Made by a program: the position numbers and the translations under genes. The notes below the pieces were generated by a model, which worked only from the letters and a program-made list of their open reading frames with translations, was not told the origin of the DNA and did no database searches. From positions 8,345,482 through 8,409,481 of the forward strand of contig NC_060028.1 of the NCBI RefSeq assembly GCF_021134715.1: a DNA stretch of 64,000 nt, read 5' to 3'. This document shows, piece by piece, positions 62,301 to 64,000 of this stretch. Position 1 is the first letter of the stretch. Each line of letters begins with the position of its first letter. This DNA is from Daphnia pulex (taxonomy: Eukaryota; Arthropoda; Branchiopoda; Diplostraca; Daphniidae).

Positions 62301-64000
62301 ATTCGACTCAGCCATCAGCGCCTTTTCTTTTTAAAAACAAAATAAAACAAAAAGGGAAAATGTTACGGAACGAGGCTTTGCCTTGTCCAAAATAGGTTGC
62401 CTTTACGTAATGTTTGAAGTTAGCTCGGTCGCCAGCATCAAAGACGATGGGGGGAGAAAAAAGAATGAAAGGCTGCTGCCAATAGCTCTACAATATTAGG
62501 ATCTTCCCCCCCTTGGAAAAAGAGTTGATTGTTTTGCTGGCGCGCTACTCCCGCCCAGTCACGAAGCGAAGCGAGAGAAAGAGAGAAATCAATAAAACAA
62601 CAGCTTCCTTTTTTTCGTTGGTTCGTTCGTTCCCCTTCTTTTCTTTCTCCTTTTTCGTGTTGTGTAGATCGAGTGAAAAAGGGCCGAAAAGAGAGAAAAA
62701 GGGACGACATGTCAACTCATTAGGTCGTTGATGTATGGGGCCCGAGCTGAGGCGACGGGTCAGTCGGCAGCGTCTGAAAAAGTCATTCAGCTCACGCACG
62801 AAACCTTGCGCTGCCCCTTCTCTCTCTCTCTCGTCTACAAGTAATTGAAGATTACTTGCCTCCCACTACTATCCTATATACTTTAAGACTTAATTTTAGA
62901 CTTTCTCTTTTTCTCTGTCTGTCTGGCCGCCCTTTTGTATTGTCCGGCGGCTTATTCCGGCCAGCTCTTCTTCTTCTTCCAATCTCTTTATATACACTGT
63001 CCATAGCAATCAATGGATGGCCGGTTGCTGGTTACTGCAAAGTCTATTGAGTTTGAGATAAAAGCAAAAAAAAAAAGGTTTTGGCCATTGGCAGAAAACG
63101 ATCCAGGCTGAAAAGAAAATAATAGGAAAATCCACGAACAAGTCCAGGGCTCTTTTGACCCGAAATAAGTCGATAATTGGTGACGTACTATCTATACAAT
63201 GTGGGAGGTTGAGTGGAACGGATGTGGACTGGCGGGGGGGTTAATGCGATTATTACAGAGAGCTGAACGTCGACATCACGCGGCCAACAGCAGCAGCAGC
63301 AGCAGCACCCCATTCTTTATATCAACGACCGCACTGGACACTCGGCCCAAATCTCCCCAATTTACCCTGGGCGGGGATAGACGTTTCAGGATCCTGATGA
63401 TGGATATTCCTAAACGGTGCCCTCCTCCCCCCCCGTTCACCTCGTTACCGCCCAGTATACGCACACACGTCGGTCGGGATCCCATTCAGGAAACTACTGG
63501 GAAGGGAGCGACGCTAGTAAATTGCCGTATTATTTCACACAAGCAGAGGAAACAAATGGGGACGTTTGGATGCAATCAGTCGACACACGAACGTATCGAT
63601 TCGGATGGATGAAACTCCACCCAGCACCGGCGTCAAACATTCAAGTTGAAACAGGTATCAAATGTTTAGCTCGAGTTTCTGTCAATAAGTTGCCTGATAT
63701 GTCAAGTTTGACATTTACACAGAATTATAAGGTCAAAGTTTCGAAGGATTTCGACGTTGTCGGCGCCAAAGTTTACCCGTTTCTTTTCTCTCGAAGAAAA
63801 GTTGTTCGTCTTTTAGGAACGATCCTCTTACGAAAGGCTCAAGAAAGTAAAAAAACAAAAATTTTATGAAACTACATCTACGAAATAGAGTCAGGTATTT
63901 TGCCTGGGAGGGAGAAGAGATTGTGTTTCAACTTTTTTTCAGACTTAATCAGTTGCACGAGGCAACTTTCTGGGGGCCAGAAACATTGTGAATCAAATTA

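Larger units (their letters stand above)
56101..64000. other. Gene-poor low-complexity region
   Basis: About 8 kb resembles the 5-17 kb region in texture: GAGA and TCTTC tracts, CA/CAG runs and no convincing protein-coding frame. It may be upstream or intronic DNA of a gene outside the window. A possible plus-strand donor (CAAGAGAG then GTAAAC near 61240) could end a non-coding first exon, but nothing confirms it. Confidence 0.5.

Overview
The window looks like arthropod nuclear DNA. It most resembles a branchiopod crustacean of the Daphnia type: introns are mostly 60-80 nt with GT-AG ends, genes are packed tightly, and there is a tandem array of Tyr/Thr-rich repeat genes. The flanks are rich in microsatellites. 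The genus is an inference from style and family content; no species was identified.

Layout: (1) About 1-23.5 kb is a gene-poor, low-complexity region with two TGF-beta ligand genes on the minus strand. These are a myoglianin/GDF8-GDF11-type gene (2.0-4.5 kb) and an activin-beta-type gene (17.1-21.1 kb), separated by about 12.6 kb without a recognisable gene. (2) About 23.7-38.4 kb is a dense housekeeping cluster: EFTUD2/Snu114 (+), ATG14/Barkor (-), a CDCA3/Tome-1-like gene (+), NDUFA10 (-), LAP3 leucyl aminopeptidase (+) with an intronless COP1 ubiquitin-ligase gene inside its second intron, and MED28 (-) with a small ORF directly upstream. (3) About 39.2-46.2 kb holds two tandem Tret1-like sugar transporters with identical exon structure and matching core promoters. 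(4) About 46.6-50.2 kb holds a protein kinase fragment, a duplicated upstream segment and a decayed array of Tyr/Thr repeat genes. (5) About 50.2-64 kb has tandem repeats and low-complexity DNA but no gene I can recognise.

The housekeeping genes serve separate pathways: splicing, autophagy initiation, mitotic entry, complex I, peptide turnover, ubiquitination and transcription. Their alternating orientation suggests shared bidirectional promoters and abutting or overlapping 3' ends.

The most unusual points are these. COP1 is nested in LAP3, with a good alternative 3' splice site just before its ATG. The YT-repeat genes carry a 61-62 nt segment, still repeat-like in sequence, that may have become an intron. 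The MED28 transcript may be dicistronic. The activin-beta mature domain contains a poly-Lys/poly-Gln insert. The two TGF-beta genes are linked. All exon boundaries were read by eye from splice consensus and reading-frame continuity.
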